Counted from the stretch's first letter, positions 8,491-14,963 are shown. The stretch: DNA of 16,092 nt from CAYYHA01 sp964471535 (GCA_964471535.1 CAYYHA010000077.1:1-16092); one strand, 5' to 3'. Translations and numbers: made by a program. The notes: a model not told the origin generated them from the letters alone.

Positions 8491-9863
8491 TCGGCGCATC
8501 CTCCCGGTGGTGGAGCCGTCCGGTCCAGCGCGTGGGTCTCGCCCTGTCGCTCTTCGTCGCCCTTGCGGCCTGCACGGGAGAGACAGCGCCGCCGGCAAAG
8601 AAGGCGGCGCCCGCCGCGGCGAGCCGAACGAAGGCGGCTGCATCCGCTGCGGCGTCCCGTCGCCCGAGCGCCGGTGGGGATGCCACCGCGCGTTCCCCGG
8701 CGGCGGGGCGCGTGAAGAAGGCGCCGGCCGATGGGGGTGCCTCGAAGGACGTGGCGGCAGCCCCATCGACGCGGAAGACACCTGCGCTCCACCGGGCGCC
8801 TCCGCCGGCAGACGTGCTCGCAGCCGTACGACGGCGCCTCGAAGCCCACGTGAAGGCCTATGCCTTCCGCGACCCCGATAACGCATGGGCCATCGCCCAC
8901 GGGCTGCTGGCGCTCGGACCCAAGATGTCCGAGAAGGAGCGGCTCAAGTGGGCGCGGAAGATCCTGGCGAAGGCCTCGACCCGCGTCGTTTCCGGACGGA
9001 CGATCCCCGTCTTCGAAGGACAGGCGCCCGATGGGACCCCCCTCGAGCCCCATGAGGACCTCCTCCTCCGAAGCCTCTTGACCGTAGGCGTGCCCCTCGA
9101 CCTCGAGTTTCGAGCAGGGGGACGCCGTTACACTGTGCGCGACCTCTATGAAGGGGCGCTGTGGAAGTTTGAGCCCCCCCATGGCGGTTCGTGGGGCGCC
9201 AAGGCCTGGACCCTCCTGGCCATCGAGCGGGCGCTCTCTATGGGTGAGGGCGATGGGACCTTCGTCAACCACCGAGGACAGCGTCTCGACGCGCGCGCGA
9301 TGGTGCGGCAGGCGGCGGCGGATCTCCACGAGCGCATGCGCTTTCTCGAGGAGACGCGGGACTCGGGGCGGCCGCTGGTCAAGCGGCGGCAGGGCATCTA
9401 TGCCGAGCCCTGCGGCGGCTTCCACTTCGTGCAGGCCATCGCCGCGTGGGGGGACGAGGTCCCACAGCTTCGCGGCGAGATTTCCTGGGAAACGGACCTG
9501 CTCCACTACCGGCTCGCCGCCGAGCGGGGGGTCTACGCGGCCGCCTACCAGAGTGCGCCACCGTCCCTGCATCTGCTCCTGACCATCCAAGAGCTGAAGT
9601 TCTACGGGCACTGGCTGGAGACGCTCGCCGACCTCCGGGACGCCGGTGCCAAGGTGGATCCCGGCCATGTGGCCCTGGCGCTCGAAGGGCTGGTTGGTGC
9701 GGTCAGGCGCCTCGAGGCCGCCGGCGCCTTCGATCGCATGGAGGAGATCGACCGCCGCCGCCACCAGAGCTACCTCGATCTCATCGGCGATTCGGCCCAT
9801 GCGCTTCGGGGTCTCGACGCGTGGCGCCCCGATCTGAAGGCAGCGCATCCATCACAGCCGTAA
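8487..9863 (+). CDS. Lipoprotein of unknown function, possibly alpha/alpha-toroid fold
   Basis: I do not recognise this 458-residue protein. It begins with a signal sequence and a good lipobox (VALAAC, Cys29). About 75 residues of low-complexity Ala/Lys/Arg/Pro-rich linker follow, then a globular region from about residue 105 to the end. That region contains repeated helical segments: DPDNAWAIAHGLLALG, HGGSWGAKAWTLLAIERAL and EPCGGFHFVQAIAAWG. The Trp/Gly/His pattern recalls the helix pairs of alpha/alpha-toroid proteins such as prenyltransferases and terpene cyclases, but no DxDD or other catalytic motif was found. The protein probably sits at the outer membrane facing the periplasm. It starts in an ATGA overlap with pdxA and ends the operon, so it is co-expressed with the foldases. 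The coding call is secure; the fold is speculative. Confidence 0.88.
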   Translation: MIGASSRWWSRPVQRVGLALSLFVALAACTGETAPPAKKAAPAAASRTKAAASAAASRRPSAGGDATARSPAAGRVKKAPADGGASKDVAAAPSTRKTPALHRAPPPADVLAAVRRRLEAHVKAYAFRDPDNAWAIAHGLLALGPKMSEKERLKWARKILAKASTRVVSGRTIPVFEGQAPDGTPLEPHEDLLLRSLLTVGVPLDLEFRAGGRRYTVRDLYEGALWKFEPPHGGSWGAKAWTLLAIERALSMGEGDGTFVNHRGQRLDARAMVRQAAADLHERMRFLEETRDSGRPLVKRRQGIYAEPCGGFHFVQAIAAWGDEVPQLRGEISWETDLLHYRLAAERGVYAAAYQSAPPSLHLLLTIQELKFYGHWLETLADLRDAGAKVDPGHVALALEGLVGAVRRLEAAGAFDRMEEIDRRRHQSYLDLIGDSAHALRGLDAWRPDLKAAHPSQP

Positions 9864-9880
9864 CGCTTCGGTCGCTCTCG

Positions 9881-9895
9881 GGCGACGGCGTCGCC
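9881..9895. other. Small hairpin in the convergent intergenic gap
   Basis: GGCGAC-GGC-GTCGCC is a perfect 6-bp stem with a 3-nt loop, in the 65-bp gap between the converging lipoprotein and DUF151 genes. It could help end transcription from either side, but no T-run follows on either strand, so it is not a convincing intrinsic terminator. Confidence 0.3.
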
Positions 9896-9928
9896 AGCGC
9901 AGCGCGGTGCGGCCTACGACACGTCACC

Positions 9929-10582
9929 TCAGATCCGAGTGGCCGGCGCCTCGTTTCTCCCGGGCTGCGGGGCTCCGAGCGGGGTGGGCGCGTTTCCTTC
10001 GGGCTCCCTCTTCTTCTCCTCTTCCTTCTCGAGCTCCCGCTGTAGCTCCTCGAGACGCTCGCGGGTGATGCCAGCTTTGTGCATCACCTCGTCGGAGACG
10101 AAGATGGGAACGCGGTTTCCCACGGCGAGGGCGATGGCGTCAGAGGGGCGGGCATCGATGACGTGCACGCGACCTGCCGCCTCGAGGAAGATGCTGCCCA
10201 CGAAGGTATCCCCCTTCAGATCGTCCACCTGCACCTTCAAGAGGTGGCCGCCGAGCCGCTCCACGATCTGATCGAGGAGGTCGTGCGTCAGCGGACGCTC
10301 GAAGCGCCGGCGCTGCATGCGCAGGTGGATCGCCAACGCCTCGGTCTGCCCGACGGTGATGGCCAGGAGGGAGCCGGTGGCCTCGTTTCCGAGGAGGACG
10401 AAATGGCCGCTGCCGTCGTCGTTGGGGAGAACGCCCAAGACGACCGCTGGGGAGAAACCGGGGGGCGGCGCCGCAGGCTCGCTCGCTGCCTTGGCAGCGG
10501 AAGCCGCCGGACCAGAGGCGCCATGGGCGCACCCGGTACAGAGCGCGACCAAGACGCAGAATCGTGCCCGGCGGGGGACCAT
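9929..10582 (-). CDS. DUF151 / bifunctional nuclease family protein with secretion signal
   Basis: The 217-residue protein carries a DUF151 (BFN) domain at about residues 42-170. Its hallmarks are present: AVVLGVLPNDDGSGHFVLLG, ITVGQTEALAIHL, ERPLTHDLLDQIVERLGG and the signature DARPSDAIALAV. Plant members have been reported to have DNase and RNase activity; bacterial functions are poorly known. The N-terminus (MVPRRARFCVLVALCTGCAHG) looks like a short signal sequence ending in a lipobox-like Cys, followed by an Ala/Pro-rich linker. A charged Lys/Glu coiled tail and a Pro/Gly-rich end follow the domain. The start at ATG 10582 fits the signal but has no obvious ribosome binding site. The gene lies 107 bp after ychF on the same strand. 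The domain is certain; export is inferred. Confidence 0.88.
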   Translation of the reverse strand: MVPRRARFCVLVALCTGCAHGASGPAASAAKAASEPAAPPPGFSPAVVLGVLPNDDGSGHFVLLGNEATGSLLAITVGQTEALAIHLRMQRRRFERPLTHDLLDQIVERLGGHLLKVQVDDLKGDTFVGSIFLEAAGRVHVIDARPSDAIALAVGNRVPIFVSDEVMHKAGITRERLEELQRELEKEEEKKREPEGNAPTPLGAPQPGRNEAPATRI

Positions 10583-10597
10583 CCCATGCAGGGTAGC

Positions 10598-10670
10598 ACA
10601 GCCGCCGAGGTGACCGCGCCCGATGGCCTTCCCCTGCGCCGGGCCGTCCCCAGCGGTCACGACAGCCGCC
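10598..10670. repeat. Nested direct and inverted repeats upstream of the DUF151 gene
   Basis: ACAGCCGCC occurs twice in direct orientation (10598-10606 and 10662-10670). Between the copies lies an 8-bp perfect inverted pair, GTGACCGC (10610-10617) and GCGGTCAC (10653-10660). The set fills most of the 107-bp gap between ychF and the DUF151 gene. It could be a structured leader, an operator or chance in GC-rich DNA; no T-run follows. Confidence 0.4.
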
Positions 10671-10689
10671 AGGCTCCCCGCCCGTCCCC

Positions 10690-11796
10690 CTACACGTTGA
10701 AGCGGAAGTGCATCACGTCGCCGTCCTGCACCACGTAGTCCTTTCCCTCGATGCGCAGCTTGCCGGCGGCCTTCACCTCTGCCTCCGAGCCCAGCGCCAC
10801 GAGATCCTCCCAGCGACACACCTCGGCGCGGATGAAGCCCCGCTGAAAGTCGCTGTGGATCACGCCGGCGGCCTCCGGTGCGGTGGCCCCGCGGCGCACC
10901 GTCCACGCCCGCGTCTCCTTCTCGCCGGCGGTGAAGAAGGTGATGAGTCCCAGGAGGTCGTAGCCGGCGCGGATCACCTTGTGCAGGCCAGGCTCGGACA
11001 GGCCCAACGAGTCCAGGTATTCGGCGCGCTCTTCCTCCGGAAGGTCGGTCAGCTCCGCCTCGATGGCGGCGGAGATGCACAGCACCGGAGCGCCCACCGC
11101 TCGGCCCCGTTCCAGCAGTCGCTGCACGAAGGGCACCGCCTCCGGTTCCGCCGCAGCCTCCTCCGCCACGTTCGCGACGTACATCACCGGCTTGGCGGTG
11201 AGGAGGAAGAGTTCCCGCAACACCTCGGCGGCGCCTTCGTGCTCGAAGGTTCTCGCCTGCCCCCCCGCATCGAGGTGCGCCTTCAGGGGCGTGAGCACCT
11301 CGAGTTCGGCGCGCGCCGCGTCCCCCGCCTTGCCCGGCGCCTTCGCCTGCCGCTGCATCTTTTCGATGCGCCGCTCCACGCTCTCGAGATCGGCGAGGGC
11401 GAGCTCGGTCTCGATGGTCTCCACGTCACGGATGGGGTCGACCGAGCCCTCCACGTGGGCGATGTTCTCGTCCTCGAAGCAGCGTACGACGTGCGCGACC
11501 GCGTGGACCTGGCGGATGTGGGAGAGGAACTTGTTGCCGAGGCCCTCGCCCGCCGCCGCCCCCCGCACCAGACCGGCGATGTCCACGAACTCCAAGCTCG
11601 TCGGGATCACGTTCTTCGAGGCGTAGATCCGGGCAAGCTCGTCCAGCCGGGGATCGGGGACGGGGACCACCCCCACGTTGGGCTCGATGGTGCAGAAGGG
11701 GAAGTTGGCCGCCTCTGCGCCCGCAGCGGAGAGGGCGTTGAAGAGGGTGGACTTGCCGACGTTGGGCAGACCGACGATGCCGATGTTGATGGCCAT
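10690..11796 (-). CDS. ychF: YchF/OLA1-type ribosome-associated ATPase
   Basis: YchF is a cytosolic Obg-family P-loop protein that prefers ATP over GTP and binds ribosomes; it has been linked to oxidative-stress responses. The product is 368 residues (E. coli 363). Visible are the P-loop GLPNVGKST at the N-terminus, the switch segment NFPFCTIEPNVG, the G3 stretch DIAGLVRGAAAGEGLGN, and NVAE (209-212) in place of the GTPase NKxD, as expected for an ATP-preferring YchF. A coiled-coil insert (about 130-165) and a C-terminal TGS domain ending in VVQDGDVMHFRFNV complete the family layout. ATG 11796 lies only about 15 nt after the T-run of the ATPase-operon terminator, with no strong Shine-Dalgarno sequence. 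Confidence 0.97.
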   Translation of the reverse strand: MAINIGIVGLPNVGKSTLFNALSAAGAEAANFPFCTIEPNVGVVPVPDPRLDELARIYASKNVIPTSLEFVDIAGLVRGAAAGEGLGNKFLSHIRQVHAVAHVVRCFEDENIAHVEGSVDPIRDVETIETELALADLESVERRIEKMQRQAKAPGKAGDAARAELEVLTPLKAHLDAGGQARTFEHEGAAEVLRELFLLTAKPVMYVANVAEEAAAEPEAVPFVQRLLERGRAVGAPVLCISAAIEAELTDLPEEERAEYLDSLGLSEPGLHKVIRAGYDLLGLITFFTAGEKETRAWTVRRGATAPEAAGVIHSDFQRGFIRAEVCRWEDLVALGSEAEVKAAGKLRIEGKDYVVQDGDVMHFRFNV

Positions 11797-11810
11797 GGGG
11801 CGCTTCTACC

Positions 11811-11847
11811 AAAAGAACTCGGCCGGTGCCGTCGGGCACCGGCCGAG
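11811..11847 (-). terminator. Intrinsic terminator of the F0 ATPase operon
   Basis: On the minus strand a perfect 13-bp GC-rich stem (arms 11818-11830 and 11835-11847, 4-nt loop) is followed directly by TTCTTTT (11817-11811). This is a textbook Rho-independent terminator, placed 51 bp after the atpF stop and 14 bp before the ychF start. It should end most transcription from the atp genes and separates them from ychF. Confidence 0.88.
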
Positions 11848-11898
11848 CGGAAGCGGTCGTGTGGGATGCTGCGCTCGATGCAGCCGCTGCAGGGCCGC

Positions 11899-12450
11899 TC
11901 AGCTCGGCGGCTGGGCCGGCAGCTTCGACAGGTACTCCTCGACCAGCTTTCGCTGCTTCGCTTCGTCCATCGAAGCTTCGATGAGCCTGCCCGCCGCCTG
12001 GATGGCCAGGTCCACCGCGACGGTGCGGACCTCTTGGAAGGCCTTCTTCTGCTCTTCCTCGATCTGCTTGCGGGCCGATGCGAGGAGCTTCTCCGCCTCG
12101 GCACGCGCCTTCTCGAGCTGTTCGGCGCGCGCCTTCTCGACCTCGGCCTTCGCCTCGCGGACCATCTCCGCGGCCTCTTTGCGAGCCTGCTCGAGCGCCG
12201 CCTTGTGCTCGGCGATCATTCGCTCGGCCTCCTCGCGCTGTTGCTTCGAGGAGTCCAGAGCCTCCTGAATCGCCTTCTCGCGCTTCTCCACCATCTCGAG
12301 GATGGGCTTCCACGCGAAGAGGCGCAGAATGATCGCAACCACCACGAAGGTCACGATGGTCCAGATCACGAGCCCGGGGTTGGGCTCGATCAGGCTCGCG
12401 CCGAGGACGGTGGGCAGCACAGCGGGCAGCGCTGTGGGAAGTGCGCCCAT
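11899..12450 (-). CDS. atpF: ATP synthase F0 subunit b
   Basis: Subunit b forms the peripheral stalk that holds F1 still against the rotor. The 183-residue product has an N-terminal stretch of about 25 residues (ALPAVLPTVLGASLIEPN), the typical NPGLVIWTIVTFVVVAIILRLFAWKPI membrane segment (about 24-50), and a long Ala/Glu/Lys-rich coiled coil (about 52-165). The coil starts with the conserved MVEKREKAI. Only one b-type gene is present, with no b' partner in the window. It starts 2 nt after the atpE stop. No atpH or F1 gene follows, as it would in most bacterial atp operons; a terminator comes instead. Confidence 0.95.
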   Translation of the reverse strand: MGALPTALPAVLPTVLGASLIEPNPGLVIWTIVTFVVVAIILRLFAWKPILEMVEKREKAIQEALDSSKQQREEAERMIAEHKAALEQARKEAAEMVREAKAEVEKARAEQLEKARAEAEKLLASARKQIEEEQKKAFQEVRTVAVDLAIQAAGRLIEASMDEAKQRKLVEEYLSKLPAQPPS

Positions 12451-12452
12451 CG

Positions 12453-12677
12453 CTACTTGATGGCCAGGAGGAGGGTGACCACCACGCCGAAGAGCGCCAC
12501 GCCCTCGATGAGCGCCGCACCGATGATCATCGAGGTGCGGATGTCGTTGGCCGCAGCAGGCTGCCGAGCGGTGCCCTCCATGGCGGCGGATGCGATGCGA
12601 CCGATGCCATAGCCTGCCCCGACGACGGCCAGGCCAGCCCCGAAACCTGCGGAGAGAAACGCGAGTGCGAGTTCCAT
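12453..12677 (-). CDS. atpE: ATP synthase F0 subunit c
   Basis: This is the 74-residue proteolipid of the rotor ring. Two membrane helices flank a polar loop (about 36-46, with the conserved R-Q-P at 38-40). The first is Gly/Ala-rich (GFGAGLAVVGAGYGIGR); the second carries the ion-binding carboxylate Glu58 in IIGAALIEGVALFGVVV. The Ser/Thr pair that follows the carboxylate in sodium-type c subunits is absent, which points to proton coupling. There is no cleavable leader. A good ribosome binding site precedes the start, and atpF follows after 2 nt. Confidence 0.97.
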   Translation of the reverse strand: MELALAFLSAGFGAGLAVVGAGYGIGRIASAAMEGTARQPAAANDIRTSMIIGAALIEGVALFGVVVTLLLAIK

Positions 12678-12686
12678 CGTTGTCAG

Positions 12687-12692
12687 CTCCTT
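12687..12692 (-). promoter_or_regulatory. Strong ribosome binding site of atpE
   Basis: The minus strand reads AAGGAG 9 nt before the atpE ATG, the clearest Shine-Dalgarno sequence in this cluster. It agrees with the need to make many c subunits per enzyme. Confidence 0.75.
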
Positions 12693-12714
12693 GAGCGGTT
12701 GGAAAGTGAACGAA

Positions 12715-13719
12715 CTAGTGCGGATGGGATGCCAGGCCGATGAACAATGCCGTCAGCATGGCGAAGAGGTAGGCCTGCAGGAAGCTCACAAAGATCTTCA
12801 ACAGGTAGATGAAGGTGGCAAAGCCGATGGCCACCGGAGAGATGTAGATGGTCTGCAGCATGAAGATGAGACCGATGAAGGAGATGATCACCGCATGACC
12901 TGCGGTCATGTTGGCGAACAGTCGCATCATCAGCGCGAACGGCTTCGTGAACAGGCCGATGAACTCGATCGGGATCATGATGGGGTACAGGAAGGCGGGT
13001 ACGCCGCTTGGCACCAGGTGTGCCCAATAGCCGATGACGCCCTGCGCCCGCATGCCGGCGTACTGCGTCATGACGAAGGAGCAAAAGGCGAGCGCTCCTG
13101 TCACCATCAGATTGCTCGTCGCGCCCGCGCCCCAGGGCAAGAGGCCGAGCAGGTTCATGAAGAGGATGAGGAAGAAGAGGGAGCAGAGGAACGGCGTGTA
13201 GTAGGGGCCATCCTTCTTGCCGATGTTCCGGACGGCGATGTCGTCGCGCACGAAGATGACCAGCGCCTCGAGGAAGTTCATGAAGCCGCCGCGGGGAACG
13301 CCGTTCTCGTCGTAGCTGCGACGGCCGAGCACGAAGAAGAGGAAGACGAGGACGGCCGCCACCCAAACGAAGAGCAGGTGGCGCGTAGGCGTGAGGTTGA
13401 TCTCGTACTCGCCGATCTTCACCCGCCAGTCGAAGTACTGGTCGAGGTGCACCACCTTGTGGAGCTGGAACGGCACCTCCACGTCGTAGCCGTCCTTCAG
13501 GTGGTGCATCATCGCGTGGCTGAAGGACTGATCTTCCTCCTCGTGGCCGCCTTCTCCGTCCCCGGGTGCCGCTCCCGCCTCTCCGGCCGCTTCGGCGTGC
13601 TCCGCGCCGTGTCCCTCTCCATGTGCAGCCTCGCCGGACGCGATCACGGCGAGCGGGACCGCGGCGACGAGCGCGGCGAGAAGGGTCGGCACTGCGTACT
13701 CTTTCAGAAGCGACTTCAT
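12715..13719 (-). CDS. atpB: ATP synthase F0 subunit a, with long periplasm-side N-terminal extension
   Basis: Subunit a forms the ion half-channels beside the c ring. The 334-residue protein is longer than E. coli subunit a (271). The core is intact: essential Arg266 in FALMMRLFANMTAGH, His275, Glu252 in IPIEFIGLF and Gln315 in SFLQAYLFAML. Ahead of the core is a signal-like hydrophobic segment (about 10-27), a His/Glu/Gly/Ala-rich stretch (about 30-73, with eight His) and a soluble region up to the first conserved helix near 115. Similar N-terminal extensions are remembered from Bacteroidota and myxobacteria. AGGTGG 3 nt upstream supports ATG 13719 and overlaps the atpI stop. Confidence 0.96.
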   Translation of the reverse strand: MKSLLKEYAVPTLLAALVAAVPLAVIASGEAAHGEGHGAEHAEAAGEAGAAPGDGEGGHEEEDQSFSHAMMHHLKDGYDVEVPFQLHKVVHLDQYFDWRVKIGEYEINLTPTRHLLFVWVAAVLVFLFFVLGRRSYDENGVPRGGFMNFLEALVIFVRDDIAVRNIGKKDGPYYTPFLCSLFFLILFMNLLGLLPWGAGATSNLMVTGALAFCSFVMTQYAGMRAQGVIGYWAHLVPSGVPAFLYPIMIPIEFIGLFTKPFALMMRLFANMTAGHAVIISFIGLIFMLQTIYISPVAIGFATFIYLLKIFVSFLQAYLFAMLTALFIGLASHPH

Positions 13720-13722
13720 GGT

Positions 13723-13728
13723 CCACCT
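13723..13728 (-). promoter_or_regulatory. Ribosome binding site of atpB overlapping the atpI stop
   Basis: AGGTGG on the minus strand shares bases with the atpI TAG (13727-13729) and lies 3 nt before ATG 13719. It fixes the start with the long N-terminal extension and suggests translational coupling between atpI and atpB. Confidence 0.6.
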
Positions 13729-14182
13729 AAGCCGAGGCGAGCGGGGTCGGTCGAGCACGATGGATGTAACGGATCTCGAGGAACTGGGTCGCCGCGTAGA
13801 CGGCGAAGAAGGCTGCGGCGAAGACCAGGGGCGGCAGGAGGAGCACCTTTGCCGCCACCACCAGCCCCACCGAGAGGAGGAAAAGGCGCAGCAGCATGGT
13901 GACCACCACCCCGCCGAACACCCGCTGCAGCCCTCCATCGGGGCGGGAGGGATCCAGGGTGAGCCGGATGAGCAAGAGGCCCACCAAGGCGGAGAAGAGA
14001 GCCAGGCTCCCCCCGAGGAGCGCCGCACCCCACTGGCCGGTGGCCAGCGCCACGCAGGGAGGCAGCGTCAGTCCCGCGACGAGGATGCTCGATGCGCAGC
14101 GGAGGAACATGGTGCAAACGGAGGTCTCGGGGCGAAGGTCTTGCGGCAGAGGTCTGGGGCGGATCTGCTGGCGCCCCAACAC
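13727..14182 (-). CDS. atpI: ATP synthase protein I
   Basis: This is a small hydrophobic membrane protein with about four predicted helices, for example LGGSLALFSALVGLLLIRL and FGGVVVTMLLRLFLLSVGLVVAAKVLLL. Composition, size and position directly before atpB fit AtpI, which assists c-ring assembly. The start is uncertain. GTG 14182 gives 151 residues with an Arg/Pro-rich cytoplasmic lead; ATG 14110 gives 127 residues, near the usual family length, but leaves only about four residues before the first helix. Neither has a clear ribosome binding site. The stop lies 7 nt before atpB. Sequence conservation in this family is low, so the assignment leans on context. Confidence 0.8.
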   Translation of the reverse strand: MLGRQQIRPRPLPQDLRPETSVCTMFLRCASSILVAGLTLPPCVALATGQWGAALLGGSLALFSALVGLLLIRLTLDPSRPDGGLQRVFGGVVVTMLLRLFLLSVGLVVAAKVLLLPPLVFAAAFFAVYAATQFLEIRYIHRARPTPLASA

Positions 14183-14219
14183 CGGGACGGAAGGCCCCGG
14201 CGCGGGCGATTCGGTGGGT

Positions 14220-14789
14220 TCAGAGTCTCTGGATGGTGCGAATGAACTGCACGACGGCAGAGGCGATGCCGAAGAGGGAACCTAGAAGGGTGAACAGGGG
14301 CTTCGTTTCGAAGTGATCGTCGAGCCAGACCCCGCCGAGAACGCCCAGTACGACGCTCGCGGCGATGGTCCAGCCCATCGTGAGGAGGGGACCGGCTTTC
14401 TGCATGGCGCGGGCGAGGTCACCGAGACCCTCTTCGTCCGGGGCGGGTTCCTTCCCGGCGGCGAGGTCGCCCGCATCCCGATCCGGGCTCGCGGCGGCGC
14501 GCGTGCGGCGCGCTCCAGACAGCTCGGTGGAGGCCGGTGGGCTCGGCTGCCCGCGGTCCACCTCGGACGCGCGGAGGCCCAGGCGGCCCGAGCCCGCATC
14601 GACCGAACCGGGTCCGTGTCCCTCGGCGGCGTCTCCGCTCGCAGCGGCCTCGCTCGCGGCGCCGTGGCGGGCACCGCCGCCGGCGCCGCGGGCCACCTCG
14701 CGGCCCGCCTCCCGGGCCTCCCCGCCGGATGGAGCCCCCGGCGCTGCGAGGTCTGGCTCGTCGAGAGGGCCCTTGGGATCCCGCGCCAC
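14220..14789 (-). CDS. atpZ: AtpZ-like F0 assembly protein with long low-complexity N-terminus
   Basis: The C-terminal 65 residues (about 125-189) match the AtpZ type: two membrane helices, a GVLGGVWLDDHFETKP hairpin, then a Gly-rich helix (LLGSLFGIASAVVQFIRTI). AtpZ lies at the head of many atp operons; with AtpI it has been proposed to bring magnesium or calcium to the complex. From GTG 14789 the protein is 189 residues, twice the usual length. Residues 1-124 are Ala/Gly/Arg/Glu-rich, with no recognisable domain and probably disordered. An internal ATG at 14405 (Met129) lies close to the first helix, so the extension may be untranslated. A promoter-like, AT-rich stretch just before 14789 favours the long form. 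Confidence 0.78.
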   Translation of the reverse strand: MARDPKGPLDEPDLAAPGAPSGGEAREAGREVARGAGGGARHGAASEAAASGDAAEGHGPGSVDAGSGRLGLRASEVDRGQPSPPASTELSGARRTRAAASPDRDAGDLAAGKEPAPDEEGLGDLARAMQKAGPLLTMGWTIAASVVLGVLGGVWLDDHFETKPLFTLLGSLFGIASAVVQFIRTIQRL

Positions 14790-14796
14790 CTGAAAA

Positions 14797-14817
14797 AGCC
14801 TAATAACTATCAGTATT
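14797..14817. other. AT-rich imperfect palindrome before the atp operon
   Basis: A 21-bp stretch, CTAATAACTATCAGTATTTAG on the plus strand preceded by one C, stands out from the GC-rich surroundings and is a partial palindrome: outer 4-bp arms pair, two positions mismatch, inner 3 bp pair. It lies 8-28 bp before the AtpZ-like start and is followed on the minus strand by GGCTTTTTC. It may be an operator, a promoter element or a leader structure. Confidence 0.35.
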
Positions 14818-14849
14818 TAGCTTGTTTCTTCCCCCCAGCGGGGGCGCAA

Positions 14850-14879
14850 CGTCTAGCACGGCCCCGCTCGAGGGGTCAA
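14850..14879 (-). promoter_or_regulatory. Possible sigma-70-type promoter of the atp operon
   Basis: The minus strand carries TTGACC (14879-14874, five of six to the -35 consensus), an 18-bp spacer and a weak -10 match TAGACG (14855-14850). Transcription would start near 14843, giving a leader of about 55 nt before GTG 14789. Two short GC hairpins (CCCC arms at 14862-14875 and CCCCC arms at 14832-14844) overlap the spacer and the start region. The weak -10 keeps confidence low. Confidence 0.3.
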
Positions 14880-14963
14880 TGGCTTGCGATCCTGCGACTC
14901 GGCACGTGGCCCCCGTCCCGCACGGCGGCCCGAGGCACCTGACCGGGTGGTGGCCGGAGCTCG

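Noticed and set aside
11818..11847. The 13-bp hairpin considered as a tRNA fragment, attachment site or protein-binding operator
   Set aside because: The adjoining TTCTTTT on the minus strand and its place after atpF make an intrinsic terminator the simpler reading.
10708..12612. A 634-codon open frame on the plus strand
   Set aside because: It runs antisense through ychF, atpF and atpE, crosses their intergenic gaps and the terminator, and encodes only His/Arg/Leu-rich sequence without motifs.
12691..13902. A 403-codon open frame on the plus strand
   Set aside because: It is the mirror of atpB and atpI; its Glu/His/Val-rich translation is what the antisense of a membrane-protein gene gives.
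14313..14942. A plus-strand open frame of 209 codons over the AtpZ-like lead and its upstream gap
   Set aside because: It has no recognisable domain, overlaps the AtpZ core antisense and crosses the AT-rich promoter-like stretch. The doubtful status of the AtpZ lead leaves a small chance it is real.
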